Shown here in pieces: positions 36,614 through 44,833 of a DNA stretch of 64,000 nucleotides (within the stretch, counting starts at the first letter, position 1; every line of letters begins with the position of its first letter). The stretch spans positions 1 to 64,000 of the forward strand of contig SVOM01000003.1 of assembly GCA_015066405.1 (NCBI GenBank), read 5' to 3'. The notes beneath the pieces were generated by a model. It was given only the letters and a program-made list of their open reading frames with translations. It made no database searches and had not been told where the DNA came from. Source of the stretch: Oscillospiraceae bacterium. Lineage in GTDB: Bacteria > Bacillota > Clostridia > Oscillospirales > Acutalibacteraceae. The translations under genes and the position numbers were made by a program.

Positions 36614-36637
36614 TTATTGCACCATTTATTTTATTAT
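36609..36637 (+). promoter_or_regulatory. Promoter of the phosphodiesterase gene
   Basis: TTGACT at 36609-36614 and TATTAT at 36632-36637 with a 17-base spacer, 17 bases before the ATG (very short leader). Confidence 0.6.
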
Positions 36638-36654
36638 ATTTTCGGAGGGATTTT

Positions 36655-37197
36655 ATGAAATGGTTTATTGCTTCTGATATACACGGCTCCGCCTATTTTT
36701 GCGAAAAATTAATTGAGCGATACAAGGCAGAAAAAGCCGATAAAATATTACTGCTCGGCGACATACTTTACCACGGACCAAGAAACGATTTACCGCGCGG
36801 CTATAACCCCAAAGCAGTAATTGGTTTATTAAATGAACTTAAAAACGATATACTTTGTGTGCGCGGCAACTGTGATACCGAGGTTGACCAAATGGTGCTC
36901 CACTTTCCCATACTTGCCGATTATTGCATTATAACCCACGAAACAAAGGTTATTTATGCTACACACGGGCATATTTTTAACAAGGAGCATTTGCCGCCGC
37001 TTAATAAGGGCGATATACTGCTTCACGGACATACACATATTCCCGTTTGTGAGCAATATGATAATTTTACCTATATAAATCCGGGGTCGGTATCAATACC
37101 GAAGGAAAACAGCCACCACGGTTATATGATTTTTGAGGATGGCGTATTTTATTGGCGCGACCTTGACGGTAACGTTATAAATGAATATAAAATATAA
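36655..37197 (+). CDS. YfcE/MJ0936-type metallophosphodiesterase
   Basis: 180-residue calcineurin-like phosphoesterase. Metal-binding motifs are SDIHGSAYF near residue 7, LLGDILYHGPRND near 38, VRGNCDTEVDQ near 68, THGHIF near 103 and LHGHTHIPVC near 122, then NPGSVSIPKE. This order is typical of E. coli YfcE, which hydrolyses phosphodiesters in vitro; the natural substrate is unsettled. CGGAGGGA precedes the ATG. Single-gene unit between a divergent promoter and a terminator. Confidence 0.92.
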   Translation: MKWFIASDIHGSAYFCEKLIERYKAEKADKILLLGDILYHGPRNDLPRGYNPKAVIGLLNELKNDILCVRGNCDTEVDQMVLHFPILADYCIITHETKVIYATHGHIFNKEHLPPLNKGDILLHGHTHIPVCEQYDNFTYINPGSVSIPKENSHHGYMIFEDGVFYWRDLDGNVINEYKI

Positions 37198-37199
37198 AA

Positions 37200-37233
37200 A
37201 AATCAACCGACAAACTGTCGGTTGATTTTTTGT
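37200..37233. terminator. Bidirectional terminator between phosphodiesterase and glyA
   Basis: A 13-bp stem AAATCAACCGACA (37200-37212) with TGTCGGTTGATTT (37216-37228), loop AAC, then TTTTG; convergent genes on both sides. Confidence 0.9.
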
Positions 37234-38469
37234 TTACTCATAAATCGGGAATTTTTCGCAAAGTGCCATAACCTCACGGGAAATCTCATCCTTTGAGTTT
37301 TCAAAATCGGTAACAACGCGTTTTATCCAGCCTGCGATAAGCTTCATTTCATCCTCTTTAAAACCGCGAGAGGTAACTGCTGGTGTACCTATTCTTACGC
37401 CGCTTGTAATAAAAGGACTTTGCGGATCGTTAGGAATTGCGTTTTTATTTACGGTAATATGCACCTCATCAAGTCGCTTTTCAAGTTCTTTACCCGTAAT
37501 GTCAAATTTACGTAAATCAAGCAGCATCAAGTGGTTATCGGTACCATCCGATACCAAATCAAAGCCCTCGGCTTTAAGGGCTGCTGCCAAGGCTGCGGCA
37601 TTTTTAACGATTTGCTTTTGATACTCTTTAAACTCGGGCTTTAACGCTTCGCCGAAAGCTACTGCTTTTGCCGCAATTATATGCATTAAAGGGCCGCCCT
37701 GAACACCTGGGAAAATCGCCTTATCTACTTGCTTTGCAAGTGCCTCACGGCAAAGAATCAAGCCGCCACGCGGACCGCGGAGAGTCTTATGAGTTGTGGT
37801 GGTTACTACATCGGCATACGGCACGGGACTCGGATGAAGGCCTGCCGCTACAAGACCTGCAATATGGGCTATATCTACCATTAAGTAAGCGCCTACCTTA
37901 TCGGCAATTTCGCGCATACGCTTAAAGTCGATTACCCTCGCATACGCACTTGCTCCCGCAACAATAAGTTTGGGCTTACATTCTAATGCTATTCTCTCCA
38001 TCTCATCATAATCGATAACGTGGGTATCATCGGTAACGCCGTAAGGCACGATATTAAAATATTTACCCGAAATATTTACGGGTGAGCCGTGAGATAAATG
38101 TCCGCCGTGGGCTAAATTCATACCCATAACGGTGTCTCCAGGCTGCAAGAGCGCAAAGAAAACCGCAAGGTTTGCGTTAGCACCGCTGTGGGGCTGAACG
38201 TTGGCGTGCTCTGCGCCGAAAAGCTTTTTAGCACGCTCTCTCGCAATATCTTCAACTACATCAACATACTCGCATCCGCCATAATAACGGTGTGCGGGAT
38301 AACCCTCGGCATATTTATTTGTAAGCACGCTGCCTGCCGCCAATAATACCGCTTTTGATACTATATTCTCCGATGCGATAAGCTCGATATTATGGCGTTG
38401 TCTTGTAAGTTCATCGTTGCACGCTGCAAATACCTCACTATCGAATTTTTCAAGCTCATTAAAAAACAT
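37234..38469 (-). CDS. glyA: Serine hydroxymethyltransferase
   Basis: 411-residue PLP enzyme interconverting serine and glycine with tetrahydrofolate. Motifs are [46 protein letters not shown]-type [19 protein letters not shown], and the PLP lysine in [17 protein letters not shown] near 229. [16 protein letters not shown] and [13 protein letters not shown] complete the family pattern. GGAGGA precedes the ATG. It follows pyk after 12 bases and ends at a terminator. Confidence 0.97.
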   Translation of the reverse strand: MFFNELEKFDSEVFAACNDELTRQRHNIELIASENIVSKAVLLAAGSVLTNKYAEGYPAHRYYGGCEYVDVVEDIARERAKKLFGAEHANVQPHSGANANLAVFFALLQPGDTVMGMNLAHGGHLSHGSPVNISGKYFNIVPYGVTDDTHVIDYDEMERIALECKPKLIVAGASAYARVIDFKRMREIADKVGAYLMVDIAHIAGLVAAGLHPSPVPYADVVTTTTHKTLRGPRGGLILCREALAKQVDKAIFPGVQGGPLMHIIAAKAVAFGEALKPEFKEYQKQIVKNAAALAAALKAEGFDLVSDGTDNHLMLLDLRKFDITGKELEKRLDEVHITVNKNAIPNDPQSPFITSGVRIGTPAVTSRGFKEDEMKLIAGWIKRVVTDFENSKDEISREVMALCEKFPIYE

Positions 38470-38481
38470 TTTTACATCCTC

Positions 38482-39894
38482 CTATATCGTTTCAATCTTG
38501 ATTAGATTTGTATTTCCTGATTTACCGTTGGTAACACCGCCCGTGATAACTATTTTATCATCCGTTTTAAGCGGTAATGTGCTTTTGGCGAGCTTTAGCG
38601 CGGTATAGAAAAGCACATCGGTTGATGGAAGTTCTTCGCACAATAGCGGTATAACACCCCAAGAAAGCGATAACTTATGCCACGTTTTTTCGTTGGTAGT
38701 AATACCAAGTATATCTACAGGTGGGCGAAAACGCGATACCATACGCGCCGTCATACCCGTTCTTGAACATACCGCAACTGCCTTAGCATCTATATCTATC
38801 GCCATACCGCAGGTTGCGTGGGAAATGGCATCAACTGTATTGCGAATAGAAAATTCGCTGTTTGCAAAGCGTTTTTTGTAGTTTATATGAAGCTCGGTGC
38901 TTTCGGCTATTTTTGACATCGTTTCTACCGCCAATACGGGATATTTACCCGCCGCAGTCTCACCCGACAGCATTATAGCGCTTGTGCCATCATATACGGC
39001 GTTTGCAACATCGGAGATTTCGGCTCTTGTCGGTCTTTTATTGTATATCATAGATTCGAGCATCTCGGTAGCTGTAATTACACGTTTTCCGAGCATACGG
39101 CATTTTGTGATAAGCCGTTTTTGAACGGCGGGCAGTTCTTCAAACGGGATTTCAACACCCATATCTCCCCTGCCTATCATAATACCTGTGCACTCGTTGC
39201 ATATTTCCTCAATATTATCGATACCCGACTGATTTTCAATCTTTGCGATAAGGTCAACATCGTTAATATCGTTCTCGGCTAAAAACTTTTTAACCGATTT
39301 TAAATCTTCAGCGCACGATACAAAGGAGCAGGCAATTAAATCAATACCATTGCTCACCCCAAATAAAATATCTTGCTTGTCCTGTTCGCTTAAAAACTCT
39401 TGCTTTAAAACCTTATTGGGAAAGCTCATACTCTTACGATTTGAAAGTTCGCCACCCGTGATTACCTTGCACACAACATCATCTTCGGTAATTTCGGTAA
39501 CCGAAAATTCAAGCAAACCGTTATTTACCAAAATTCTGTCGCCTACATCCAAATCATTTGTTAATCCCGTATAGCTTACCGAAACTCTATTTTTGTCTCC
39601 AACAACGTCCTTTGTTGTAAACCTAAAAACATCGTTTTCCTTTAAAAGGATTTTGCCATCGGTAAATGTTTTGATACGATACTCGGGGCCCTTTGTGTCA
39701 AGCATTATGGCAAGTGGTATACCGAGTTTCTCTCTTACCTTTTTTATGGTGTTTATGCGCTCCAGCTGATCCTTGTGTGTGCCGTGAGAAAAGTTTAGGC
39801 GGGCTACATTCATACCCGCGAGGCACATTTTTGTTATGGTCTGCTCATCGCTTGAGGCAGGACCTAAAGTACAAACGATTTTTGTTTTACGCAT
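38482..39894 (-). CDS. pyk: Pyruvate kinase
   Basis: 470-residue glycolytic enzyme converting PEP and ADP to pyruvate and ATP. MRKTKIVCTLGPASSDEQTI opens the barrel, MNVARLNFSHGTH and IMLDTKGPEYR follow, then DLIAKIENQSGIDNIEEI with the catalytic lysine, GIMIGRGDMGVEIPFEELP, TATEMLESMIYNKRPTRAE and VYDGTSAIMLSGETAAGKYP. The C-terminal allosteric domain is present (AVCSRTGMTARMVSRFRP). The extra PEP-utiliser-like domain of Bacillus enzymes is absent. GGAAGTC precedes the ATG. First gene of a pyk-glyA unit. Confidence 0.97.
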   Translation of the reverse strand: MRKTKIVCTLGPASSDEQTITKMCLAGMNVARLNFSHGTHKDQLERINTIKKVREKLGIPLAIMLDTKGPEYRIKTFTDGKILLKENDVFRFTTKDVVGDKNRVSVSYTGLTNDLDVGDRILVNNGLLEFSVTEITEDDVVCKVITGGELSNRKSMSFPNKVLKQEFLSEQDKQDILFGVSNGIDLIACSFVSCAEDLKSVKKFLAENDINDVDLIAKIENQSGIDNIEEICNECTGIMIGRGDMGVEIPFEELPAVQKRLITKCRMLGKRVITATEMLESMIYNKRPTRAEISDVANAVYDGTSAIMLSGETAAGKYPVLAVETMSKIAESTELHINYKKRFANSEFSIRNTVDAISHATCGMAIDIDAKAVAVCSRTGMTARMVSRFRPPVDILGITTNEKTWHKLSLSWGVIPLLCEELPSTDVLFYTALKLAKSTLPLKTDDKIVITGGVTNGKSGNTNLIKIETI

Positions 39895-39926
39895 AAAAAG
39901 ACTTCCTTTGAAAAAATATATAATCT

Positions 39927-39955
39927 ATTATACTATAAAACCAAGGCACTTGCAA
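39927..39955 (-). promoter_or_regulatory. Promoter of pyk-glyA
   Basis: On the minus strand TTGCAA (39955-39950) and TATAAT (39932-39927) with a 17-base spacer, 33 bases before pyk. The same TTGCAA/N17/TATAAT form precedes rpsB. Confidence 0.72.
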
Positions 39956-40002
39956 CAAGCTTTGTTTAAAATAAGATAAAATATTATTAAATAAAATAAA
40001 TA

Positions 40003-40032
40003 TTGACAAAAGCAGTGGTTTCGTGTGATAAT
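40003..40032 (+). promoter_or_regulatory. Promoter of rsmD-coaD
   Basis: A consensus TTGACA at 40003-40008 and GATAAT at 40027-40032 with an 18-base spacer, 30 bases before rsmD. Confidence 0.6.
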
Positions 40033-40061
40033 ATAAGCAAGTGTAAATATGGGTGATTTAA

Positions 40062-40604
40062 ATGAGAGTTATTACCGGTAGTGCCAGAGGCCGCCGCCTT
40101 CAAACGCTTGAGGGCAACGATGTTAGGCCCACGACCGATAAGGTAAAAGAGGCAATATTCAGTTCGATACAGTTTGATATTGAGGGTAGAAGAATACTCG
40201 ATTTATTTGCGGGCTCAGGCCAGCTTGGTATTGAGGCATTAAGCCGTGGTGCTGAAAGCGCTACCTTTGTTGACCTTAATCCTGAAGCTATAAATGTTAT
40301 TAAATCAAACATAAAAGCCACGGGCTTTGACAGTGTATCGAAAGTTTTACGGGCTGACTGTTTTTCTTTTATAGCATCCACAAAGGATGAATTTGACATT
40401 GTCCTGCTTGACCCACCCTACCGCGAGGGAATACTCGAAAAAACACTCACAGCTGTTACAAATATTATGAGCGACTACGGTATTATTATTTGCGAAAGAC
40501 CGTCAGACATCGCTTTGCCGCAAACCGTTGGCGGCTTTTTTGAGAAAAAGCAATTAAAATTCGGTAAGATTTTAGTTTCGATTTATCGGAAAGAAAGTGT
40601 TTAA
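40062..40604 (+). CDS. rsmD: 16S rRNA (guanine966-N2)-methyltransferase
   Basis: 180-residue Rossmann-fold methyltransferase that modifies G966 of 16S rRNA with SAM. VITGSARGRRL and VRPTTDKVKEAIFSSIQF open the protein, LDLFAGSGQLGIEALSRGA binds SAM (residues about 46-64), and the catalytic NPPY-type motif reads VLLDPPYREG near 118. The rsmD-coaD pair is standard in Firmicutes. GGGTGATT is a weak ribosome binding site. Confidence 0.93.
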   Translation: MRVITGSARGRRLQTLEGNDVRPTTDKVKEAIFSSIQFDIEGRRILDLFAGSGQLGIEALSRGAESATFVDLNPEAINVIKSNIKATGFDSVSKVLRADCFSFIASTKDEFDIVLLDPPYREGILEKTLTAVTNIMSDYGIIICERPSDIALPQTVGGFFEKKQLKFGKILVSIYRKESV

Positions 40605-40605
40605 T

Positions 40606-41085
40606 ATGAACAAGTGTGTTATATGCCCAGGTAGTTATGACCCCATAACTCTCGGCCACATAGATATAATAGAACGTGCCGCTTCCCTTTTTGATAAGGT
40701 TATCGTTGTTGTTATGATAAACTATAAAAAGAAATACAGTTTTTCTGTGGAAGAACGCGTAGAAATGATAAAGAAATGCGTATCGCACCTTAGTAATGTT
40801 GAGGTTGATTTTTCCGATGGTCTATTATCGGAATATGCAAAAGAGAAAAACGCTTACGCAATTGTTAAGGGTTTACGTGCTATGTCGGATTTTGAATATG
40901 AATTCCAAATGGCACTTGCCAATAAAAAAATGAACAAATCTATCGAAACCTTGTTCCTTACAACAAATGCTGAATTTATGTATTTAAGTTCGAGCATGGT
41001 TAAGCAAATCGCCAGTATGGGTGGAGATATTTCGGATTTTGTTCCTAAAGCAATCCATAAAGATATTATCGAAAGGTTAAAATAG
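40606..41085 (+). CDS. coaD: Phosphopantetheine adenylyltransferase
   Basis: 159-residue nucleotidyltransferase that makes dephospho-CoA from 4'-phosphopantetheine and ATP. CPGSYDPITLGHIDIIERA near residues 6-24 holds the HxGH-like TLGH motif, and KYSFSVEERVEM, IVKGLRAMSDFEYEFQMALAN and TTNAEFMYLSSSMVKQIA follow. ATG 40606 begins one base after the rsmD stop; an in-frame GTG at 40597 would overlap it and adds nothing conserved. AAAGAAAG overlaps the rsmD end as a weak ribosome binding site, so coupling is likely. Confidence 0.96.
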   Translation: MNKCVICPGSYDPITLGHIDIIERAASLFDKVIVVVMINYKKKYSFSVEERVEMIKKCVSHLSNVEVDFSDGLLSEYAKEKNAYAIVKGLRAMSDFEYEFQMALANKKMNKSIETLFLTTNAEFMYLSSSMVKQIASMGGDISDFVPKAIHKDIIERLK

Positions 41086-41099
41086 AAAGGAAGAAAAAA

Positions 41100-41567
41100 A
41101 TGAGCATTGAAGAATTACTTGAACAGTTTGATGAGGCACTTGAAACCGGCATTAAAATGCCCGGCAAACGCACCGTTGTAAACGCTGAAAAGCTTAGAGC
41201 TGTTATTGACGACATCCGTCTTAACATCCCGAGTGAAATCAAGCAGGCACGCGGCATCGTTGCTGACCGTGCCGACATCATCAACAACGCAAAACGCGAG
41301 GCTGACGGAATTATCCGCAACGCTGAGGAACGTGCCAATGCAATGGTTTCTCAAGAAGAAATCACAAAATTAGCACGTGAGAAGGCGGCTGAAATTATTG
41401 CTGACGCTCAGGCCAAAACACGCGAAATGCGTAAAGCCGCTCAGGAATTTGTTGATGACATTATGCGCCGCGCCGATGAGGGTCTTACAGCTAACCTTAA
41501 TGAAGTTCGTAAAACACGTGCTTCTCTTAAGGCTCAAATGCCCCACCAGGCCACTAAAAACGACTAA
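41100..41567 (+). CDS. Coiled-coil protein of the coaD locus
   Basis: 155 residues, highly charged and nearly all helical, with heptad-like Ala/Glu/Arg/Lys spacing from about residue 45 to 150. It resembles the helical part of ATP synthase F0 subunit b or DivIVA-type proteins, but there is no membrane segment and no clear DivIVA N-terminus. The first 45 residues (MSIEELLEQFDEALETGIKM, GKRTVVNAEKLRAVIDDIRLN) form a distinct module. It follows coaD by 14 bases with AGAAAGGAAG as ribosome binding site, and a terminator closes the operon. Similar proteins occur after coaD in other Clostridia as far as I know; function unknown. Confidence 0.75.
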   Translation: MSIEELLEQFDEALETGIKMPGKRTVVNAEKLRAVIDDIRLNIPSEIKQARGIVADRADIINNAKREADGIIRNAEERANAMVSQEEITKLAREKAAEIIADAQAKTREMRKAAQEFVDDIMRRADEGLTANLNEVRKTRASLKAQMPHQATKND

Positions 41568-41581
41568 TTTTTAAAAAAATA

Positions 41582-41612
41582 AAGCGAGGAAAATTCCTCG
41601 CTTATTTTTTTT
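41582..41612. terminator. Bidirectional terminator
   Basis: Stem AAGCGAGG (41582-41589) with CCTCGCTT (41596-41603), followed by a long T-run to 41612, between the coiled-coil gene and convergent DUF5662 gene. Confidence 0.85.
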
Positions 41613-42126
41613 GCATTTTTTTAATAAACCCAAAGGTTTCGGACTCTCCCTTTTCGGAAAGCATTGTAAGTAGTTTTTCTAAAAGGTCGGAAGACTCGGT
41701 GTGTATTACCCTTGTAGGCTTGCCCTTTAAAAAATACTCCAACGGGTGCTTATCGGTGTATTTTTTACCCTGATAGATTTTGCTTGCCGCAACCCTATCG
41801 CAAAACATTTCTATTACATACTTTGTGGGCATTTTTACTGGGCGTATTTGTTTTGTGGCGGGGTTATAATCGGTCCAATATTCAAAGTGGTGGCGGTTTC
41901 TTCCCTTATGGTGCAGCCACGCCGATGAATAGCCAAACAGCTCGCGTTCCTTTTCGTTGGGACTGCGGTTACCTTGATAGTATTTAGCGCCTGCCAAAAA
42001 CTCGGCGGGGGTGTATTTTGATAAATCGTGGAAAAGACCTTGCCAGCCGATACCCGCTTTGAAACAATGGGCAACCACCTTATGCCTATGTTTAGTTATT
42101 GTGCAAAAATGCTTTAATGCTTTCAT
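41602..42126 (-). CDS. DUF5662-family protein
   Basis: 174 residues, soluble and basic. The pattern HFCTITKHRHKVVAHCFKAG, then LFHDLSKYTPAEF, SAWLHHKGRNRHHFEYW and KMPTKYVIEMFCDRVAAS, is that of DUF5662, a family with an HD-like array of conserved histidines and aspartate (H, HD, HHKxxxxHH). That suggests a metal-dependent hydrolase, though no activity is established to my knowledge. It is the last gene of the beta-helix operon, overlapping the phosphatase gene by 4 bases (ATGA). Its role in that operon is unknown. Confidence 0.8.
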   Translation of the reverse strand: MKALKHFCTITKHRHKVVAHCFKAGIGWQGLFHDLSKYTPAEFLAGAKYYQGNRSPNEKERELFGYSSAWLHHKGRNRHHFEYWTDYNPATKQIRPVKMPTKYVIEMFCDRVAASKIYQGKKYTDKHPLEYFLKGKPTRVIHTESSDLLEKLLTMLSEKGESETFGFIKKMQKK

Positions 42127-42584
42127 ACAACCGCCCTGTCCTTTAAATATTTTAAAAATGCGGTGCAGCCCGATAGCACATCGCGATAGGTATCATCAAA
42201 ATTACCTGTATACCACGGGTCAGCAATATCGCCGCCATCAGCATAGTCTTTAAGGCGCGTGATTTTTTGCTCACCGTCTTCCCCTATTATCCTTAAAAGC
42301 CCGCGGATGTTAGCGTTCTCCATTACGAGAATATAATCATACTCATTATAGTCTTGTGTTGTAAATTTTCTTGCGGCGCGCCGTGTAAAAGGGATGCCCT
42401 GCTCACGAAGTTTTTGCTTTGTGCCATAATGAATATCATTGCCCGCCTCTTCACTGCTGGTAGCCGATGAAGATATTAAAAACATATCGGTGAGTCCGTT
42501 TTTACTAACCAAATCTTTGAATACAAATTCCGCCATTGGAGAGCGGCATATATTACCAAGACACACAAACATTACTTTTATCAT
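42123..42584 (-). CDS. Low-molecular-weight protein-tyrosine phosphatase
   Basis: 153 residues. The N-terminal P-loop MFVCLGNICRSPMAEFVFKD contains the catalytic Cys8 (CxxxxCRS form), and the general acid lies in DIADPWYTGNFDDTYRDV near 127. KQKLREQGIPFTRRAARKF and DYDYILVM-like YDYILVMENANI also fit the family. Bacterial members often act on tyrosine kinases of capsule or surface polysaccharide systems, but no BY-kinase is visible here. It begins 9 bases after the last beta-helix gene and overlaps the DUF5662 gene, so it belongs to the operon. Confidence 0.92.
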   Translation of the reverse strand: MIKVMFVCLGNICRSPMAEFVFKDLVSKNGLTDMFLISSSATSSEEAGNDIHYGTKQKLREQGIPFTRRAARKFTTQDYNEYDYILVMENANIRGLLRIIGEDGEQKITRLKDYADGGDIADPWYTGNFDDTYRDVLSGCTAFLKYLKDRAVV

Positions 42585-42593
42585 ACTTTTTCC

Positions 42594-44129
42594 TTATTCA
42601 GTAACCCAGATAACTGTGGCATTGTTATCATAAAGTTTTTCTTTTATTGCCTTTTTTACATTTTTATCGAACATTATTTTTTGGGTGGTTTTGCCATTTT
42701 CTCCCAAAAGCTGATTTTCGGTTTGTATATAAATATTTGAATCATATTTTGCGCCGTCAGTGTTGCCACTCCAGCTTTGCACTAAGTACGCCTTTGACAT
42801 AGCAAACAAATTATTTGTTATATTATAATAGCCTCTATGATAATTGGTATTGTGTTCCCACGATTTTATATGCGCATCCTGGCCTTGGCCATAACGCTTA
42901 AAGCAATAGCCCTCGCCTGTATACCACATAAGATTATTGGCTATTGTTATATTCTCTATAAAACTGTTATCTCCGGAAGTCAAAAAGTACTCAACCGAAT
43001 ATGTACAGCGCTCTATTACGTTATCTACAAAATTAACGTTTTTGATACTTGTCTCGGGTGCGGGGCTGGTTGAAGTGCTATACTGGAAGGTCATAGCCGC
43101 ATCATAAATATCATAAAAATAGCTGTTTTTTATGGTAAAATTCTCGGTGGCTCCCCAAATTTCAACACCGTTACCGAAGCGTATTGCCCAACCGTTTCGG
43201 TCAGAGTGTACCGCGCCGCCTATGAAACCGATTTCACAGTTTTGAATTGTGAGGCCCGTATGTCCGTCCGAAGAACCCACACCGTGCGAGCCGCCATATT
43301 TTATGCAAAGGTTATCAAGCGTTATATCGTTTGCCCTTACCGAAACAATGGTGCCTGCAAGATTTAGTTCAATTCTATCGTATATTTCGCCGGGGTTACC
43401 GCTACATTTGAAATATAATTTTCCTGTTTGTTTATCGTGATAAAAATACAGATTTTTTGTTATGTCTTTGTAACCGCTAAACTGTTTGCCCTCAAAAATA
43501 CCGTTAGAGCCAACCGCAATTTTTGTGGCACTTGTTCTCTCATTTAAAATAATTGCGCCTACATCTTTAAAGAAATGTTCGGTACAAACGTAAACACCTT
43601 TTTTGTCAGTTTCTTGCCAATACTTAGGGTCGGCATAGTTATCTATCGACCCATAGAACTCGGGCTTTTTGCCTTCGCCGTAAGCCGAATAGGTAACGCC
43701 ATCCACCATAGCGGTCCAGGTGCCTCTAAACACGCTTCCGCGCTCAAAATAGACAACATCTCCCGCCGTTAGCTTTACCTTGCCTAAATTATAAACCGAA
43801 GCCAAGGGTGTTTCGGGAGTGAGACCATCATTTGCAGAATTTCCCTTGTTTGAAACATAATATGCCGTACCGCCCTTTATTGGCTTTACTGTAGTTTCGG
43901 TTGTACGAATGTCGTAAATGCGCCAATCGGTATGAGGGCGATAAAGCTCCTCCATTTTTTCAAATGTTAAGGTTGCATCCACTCTTGCGGGCATATCGGA
44001 TTTTTCTACCTTTTCCCACTTATCTGATGCACCATACGGCGCTATATCATCATTATCATTACTCTTACAGCCGCAAAGCGCAAGAAAAACAGTTGCAACA
44101 AGTACAGTTGCAATTATTTTGTTTTTCAC
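42594..44129 (-). CDS. Secreted parallel beta-helix lipoprotein (copy 4 of the operon)
   Basis: 511 residues with a lipoprotein signal ending LALCGC (lipidated Cys about 21). Residues about 75-130 are the family head: WRIYDIRTTETTVKP, GTAYYVSNKGNSANDGLTPE and GDVVYFERGSVFRGTW. From about 190 on, short beta-helix coils follow, with NDITLDNLCIKYGGSHGVGS, LTIQNCEIGFIGG, FGNGVEIWGATENFTIKNSY and YSVEYFLTSGDNSFIENI. The fold resembles pectate-lyase-like proteins (DUF1565 head), but catalytic residues cannot be assigned. It shares these blocks with the three genes upstream and one at 55916-57442. Two bases separate it from the macrodomain-like gene. Confidence 0.85.
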   Translation of the reverse strand: MKNKIIATVLVATVFLALCGCKSNDNDDIAPYGASDKWEKVEKSDMPARVDATLTFEKMEELYRPHTDWRIYDIRTTETTVKPIKGGTAYYVSNKGNSANDGLTPETPLASVYNLGKVKLTAGDVVYFERGSVFRGTWTAMVDGVTYSAYGEGKKPEFYGSIDNYADPKYWQETDKKGVYVCTEHFFKDVGAIILNERTSATKIAVGSNGIFEGKQFSGYKDITKNLYFYHDKQTGKLYFKCSGNPGEIYDRIELNLAGTIVSVRANDITLDNLCIKYGGSHGVGSSDGHTGLTIQNCEIGFIGGAVHSDRNGWAIRFGNGVEIWGATENFTIKNSYFYDIYDAAMTFQYSTSTSPAPETSIKNVNFVDNVIERCTYSVEYFLTSGDNSFIENITIANNLMWYTGEGYCFKRYGQGQDAHIKSWEHNTNYHRGYYNITNNLFAMSKAYLVQSWSGNTDGAKYDSNIYIQTENQLLGENGKTTQKIMFDKNVKKAIKEKLYDNNATVIWVTE

Positions 44130-44131
44130 GA

Positions 44132-44833
44132 TTATAATACCTCTTTTTTTGATTTATAAACATCAAACACTTTACTGTTTGGTGCCGATAAGACTATTTT
44201 TAATTGCTTTGTGTATGCGTGCTGTTTTATAACACCAAGTATAGCATCAGCCACCCTCGAACATAAAACTGCATTTTCTATGTTTGGTAAAGTAAGCACT
44301 AAGGTTTTTAGCTTATTATTCATTGCAACGTCCAAGGCAAATATATACTTATCGGTTATTTCCTTTAAAATTACCGATGTGAGTTTTAAATCAATGCTCG
44401 GAAGTTGTGCACTGATAACACCGCTAAACTTTACATTGTTTGCCTTGGTAACCGCTATATCTTTGCCGCTTATTGCGTGAGCCACGGCGGTTTTGAGCCG
44501 CGTTCCGCCATAAAGATATATGCTTTTATCGCTACCATCGTTTAAAAACGAGAGCACCGCATCGGCACTAAAAAAAGCCGCTTTGTTTTGAGACACTGTG
44601 ATAAGAGCATCTAAACCTTCCACCGATACAATTTCTTCTTTTTGCAAGGTATCGGCAAGATATACATCCTCTATTTTCAAAAAACTCTCATTAATATACT
44701 GCGGGGGCAATTTGTTAATTGCCCCTTTGTAGTATTCAAAACGTTCTTTTTCATCAGTTGGAACAGGTGTAATAAGCGCACAATTTTTTTGCAAAAACGA
44801 CAATAGAATTTGAGATTTATCCATTTCAGTCAC
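44132..44833 (-). CDS. Macrodomain-like protein lacking the ADP-ribose hydrolase signature
   Basis: 233 residues, cytoplasmic-looking. The layout matches Firmicute protein-ADP-ribose hydrolases: a helical N-terminus with KLPPQYINESFLKIEDVYLA, corresponding to SPEVLAVQDEYLQ-like sequences, then a strand GLDALITVSQNKAAFF where macrodomains have DAIVNAANSxLxG. Later LTSVILKEITDKYIFALDVA and KTLVLTLPNIENAVLCSRVADAIL correspond to the final helices and the FCCISTGVF strand. The catalytic GCF...C...H block and the GDIT start are missing. It is wedged between two beta-helix genes, overlapping one by 8 bases. The fold assignment is my inference; without ADP-ribose residues it may bind something else. 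Confidence 0.5.
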   Translation of the reverse strand: MTEMDKSQILLSFLQKNCALITPVPTDEKERFEYYKGAINKLPPQYINESFLKIEDVYLADTLQKEEIVSVEGLDALITVSQNKAAFFSADAVLSFLNDGSDKSIYLYGGTRLKTAVAHAISGKDIAVTKANNVKFSGVISAQLPSIDLKLTSVILKEITDKYIFALDVAMNNKLKTLVLTLPNIENAVLCSRVADAILGVIKQHAYTKQLKIVLSAPNSKVFDVYKSKKEVL

